Shown here: piece after piece, positions 63,175-64,000 of the stretch
How positions within the stretch are numbered: position 1 is the first letter of the stretch
Layout: each line of letters begins with the position of its first letter
Assembly: GCF_007673775.1 (NCBI RefSeq)
Contig: NZ_VEAF01000002.1
Span: 408,606 to 472,605, forward strand
Source of the DNA: Curtobacterium sp. 9128
GTDB taxonomy: Bacteria; Actinomycetota; Actinomycetes; Actinomycetales; Microbacteriaceae
Length of the DNA: 64,000 nt
Direction of reading: 5' to 3'
Position numbers and translations under genes: made by a program
Notes under the pieces: model-generated
The model's input: only the letters and a program-made list of their open reading frames with translations
Database searches by the model: none
Told to the model about the DNA's origin: nothing

Positions 63175-63657
63175 ATGCTCCCCCTCGACGAGAAGACCAT
63201 CCGCGCGTCCTTCGTCAACGCCTCCCGCAAGGAGACCAGCGTCCTCACCCTGCCCACGGGCTTCGACGAGGTCGTCTGGGACGACCTCGACTTCATCGGC
63301 TGGCGCGACCCGAAGACCGCCCGGCGCGCGTACGCCGTCGTGCCGACCCTCGACGGCACGGTCGTCGGCATCCTGTTCCGGCAGGCCGACGCCGCACCGA
63401 ACGCCCGGGCGCAGTGCTCGTGGTGCCAGGACGTGACGCTCCCGAACGACGTCGTGTTCTGGAGTGCGAAGCGCTCGGGTCCGGCCGGCCGGAACGGCAA
63501 CACCGTCGGCACGCTCGTCTGCGCGGAGTTCCAGTGCTCGCGGAACGTCCGGAAGCTGCCGCCGCTCGCCTACGAGGGCCACGACCGCGAGGCCGCCAGG
63601 ACCCGCCGCATCGAGGACCTGCAGCTGCGCGTCGCGGCGTTCGCCGCGGACGTCTGA
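63175..63657 (+). CDS. FBP-domain protein (elongation-factor-G-binding, treble-clef zinc finger)
   Basis: This 160-residue actinobacterial relative of the FusB/FusC C-terminal domain ends in a four-cysteine treble-clef zinc finger: C81 and C84 (CSWC), C116 and C121 (CAEFQC). FusB-type proteins bind EF-G and free stalled ribosomes, giving fusidic acid tolerance in staphylococci; here the role is inferred from the fold. The ATG at 63175 lacks a good ribosome site. A leader ORF with hairpins precedes it, which suggests regulated expression. Confidence 0.82.
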   Translation: MLPLDEKTIRASFVNASRKETSVLTLPTGFDEVVWDDLDFIGWRDPKTARRAYAVVPTLDGTVVGILFRQADAAPNARAQCSWCQDVTLPNDVVFWSAKRSGPAGRNGNTVGTLVCAEFQCSRNVRKLPPLAYEGHDREAARTRRIEDLQLRVAAFAADV

Positions 63658-63669
63658 GCCGATCCACGG

Positions 63670-63713
63670 CGGACGGGAGGTCCGTGGCCGGACCGCAACG
63701 AGCCTCCCGTCCG
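63670..63713. terminator. terminator of the GGGAGGC palindrome family
   Basis: CGGACGGGAGG (63670-63680) and CCTCCCGTCCG (63703-63713) are perfect 11-base arms, 13 bases past the FBP gene. The loop is imperfectly paired. Confidence 0.75.
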
Positions 63714-63789
63714 ACGCCGCCCCGTTCCAGGGCCGTGCCCACCGACCCAGGGGACATCGGACGGAAACTCCCGTGAAACACGCGTTCCA

Positions 63790-63795
63790 TAGCGT
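63790..63795 (+). promoter_or_regulatory. leaderless -10 box of the uraD-like gene
   Basis: TAGCGT lies six bases before ATG 63802, with no ribosome site between. This is the same arrangement as at 3656 and 40166. Confidence 0.5.
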
Positions 63796-63801
63796 GGCCG
63801 C

Positions 63802-64000
63802 ATGGAGATCGGCGACCTCGACGACGCGACCGCCCCCGACGCCGCGGCCGTGGTGCGGGGGTGGGCCGACGTGCCCGCCTGGGTGGACGCGCTCGTCGCG
63901 GCCCGGCCGTTCGGGTCGGTCGCGGCACTGATCGCGCGTGCCCGGACCGAGGCGGCGCACTGGGGCGCGGCCGAGCTCGACGCGGCGCTCGCCCACCACC
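63802..64000 (+). CDS. uraD: OHCU decarboxylase (UraD-like), N-terminal fragment
   Basis: These are the first 66 residues of a 2-oxo-4-hydroxy-4-carboxy-5-ureidoimidazoline decarboxylase, the last step from urate to allantoin. The start MEIGDLDDATAPDAA and the segment DVPAWVDALVAARPFGSVAALIARAR with AELDAALAHH are typical of the family. The gene continues past the right edge. Neighbouring purine genes would be expected there but cannot be seen. Confidence 0.75.
   Translation, partial: MEIGDLDDATAPDAAAVVRGWADVPAWVDALVAARPFGSVAALIARARTEAAHWGAAELDAALAHH

Overview
This is a contiguous piece of a very GC-rich actinobacterial chromosome. Several features point to Microbacteriaceae, and Curtobacterium or a close relative is my best guess. 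These are GTG/ATG starts with strong GC3 bias, many leaderless genes with a TAnnnT box 6-8 bases before the start codon, GTGA/ATGA translational coupling, a monomeric NADP-isocitrate dehydrogenase, a class-E-type LAFTG surface protein and a PASTA-less Ser/Thr kinase. The genus is inferred from gene content and cannot be proved here. I see no rRNA, tRNA, CRISPR array, transposase, integrase or phage gene. Both ends cut a gene: kdpD on the left and a uraD-like gene on the right.

Layout. 1-5.8 kb: the start of kdpD, small regulators, a WYL regulator divergent from a VOC protein, an rlmA with an unusual in-frame tandem repeat, and an aldo/keto reductase. 5.8-9.5 kb: a TasA-like / SipW signal peptidase / LamG operon resembling a biofilm-fibre export unit, with a divergent MarR regulator and two paralogous small acidic proteins. 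9.5-14.5 kb: a GH92 mannosidase and a TetR/NmrA-type pair. 14.5-21.8 kb: a Ser/Thr kinase, a PAP2 phosphatase, a PolA-like polymerase and a large LAFTG surface protein. 22.0-33.1 kb: two divergent operons that together look like an amino-sugar, probably N-acetylgalactosamine, uptake and catabolism cluster. One side holds the ABC transporter, a Gfo/Idh/MocA oxidoreductase and a GNAT-type acyltransferase, and the DeoR regulator lies between the two halves. The other side encodes a SIS isomerase/deaminase, a ROK kinase, NagA, a PfkB kinase and a class II aldolase.

33-43.3 kb: serine dehydratase, a quinone-oxidoreductase-like enzyme, a shikimate-dehydrogenase-like enzyme, a phytoene-desaturase-like oxidoreductase with a SRPBCC partner, a small low-GC secreted-protein/membrane-protein pair next to repeats, and a MacB-type ABC exporter with a divergent TetR regulator. 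43.3-47.0 kb: a complete glycine-betaine/choline-type (OpuC/ProU) ABC importer. 47.2-53.8 kb: DinB and DUF6197 proteins, an APH-family kinase, and a three-gene coupled unit (Gfo/Idh/MocA, ThuA, GAF plus degenerate PP2C). 53.8-54.2 kb: a repeat-rich, G-homopolymer intergenic segment. 54.2-64 kb: icd, an NhaP antiporter, an M23 peptidase, a CorC/HlyC-family membrane protein, an XRE regulator coupled to a methyltransferase, an FBP-domain (EF-G-binding-like) gene behind a possible leader-peptide attenuator, and the start of uraD.

Themes across the window are pervasive leaderless transcription, a recurring family of GGGAGGC...GCCTCCC palindromes between gene ends, and translational coupling inside operons. 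The most interesting candidates for new biology are the SipW system with two substrates sharing a signature, the secreted/membrane pair at 38.5-39.3 kb, the pseudophosphatase coupled to ThuA, the leader ORF and hairpin before the FBP gene, and the repeat insertion in RlmA.
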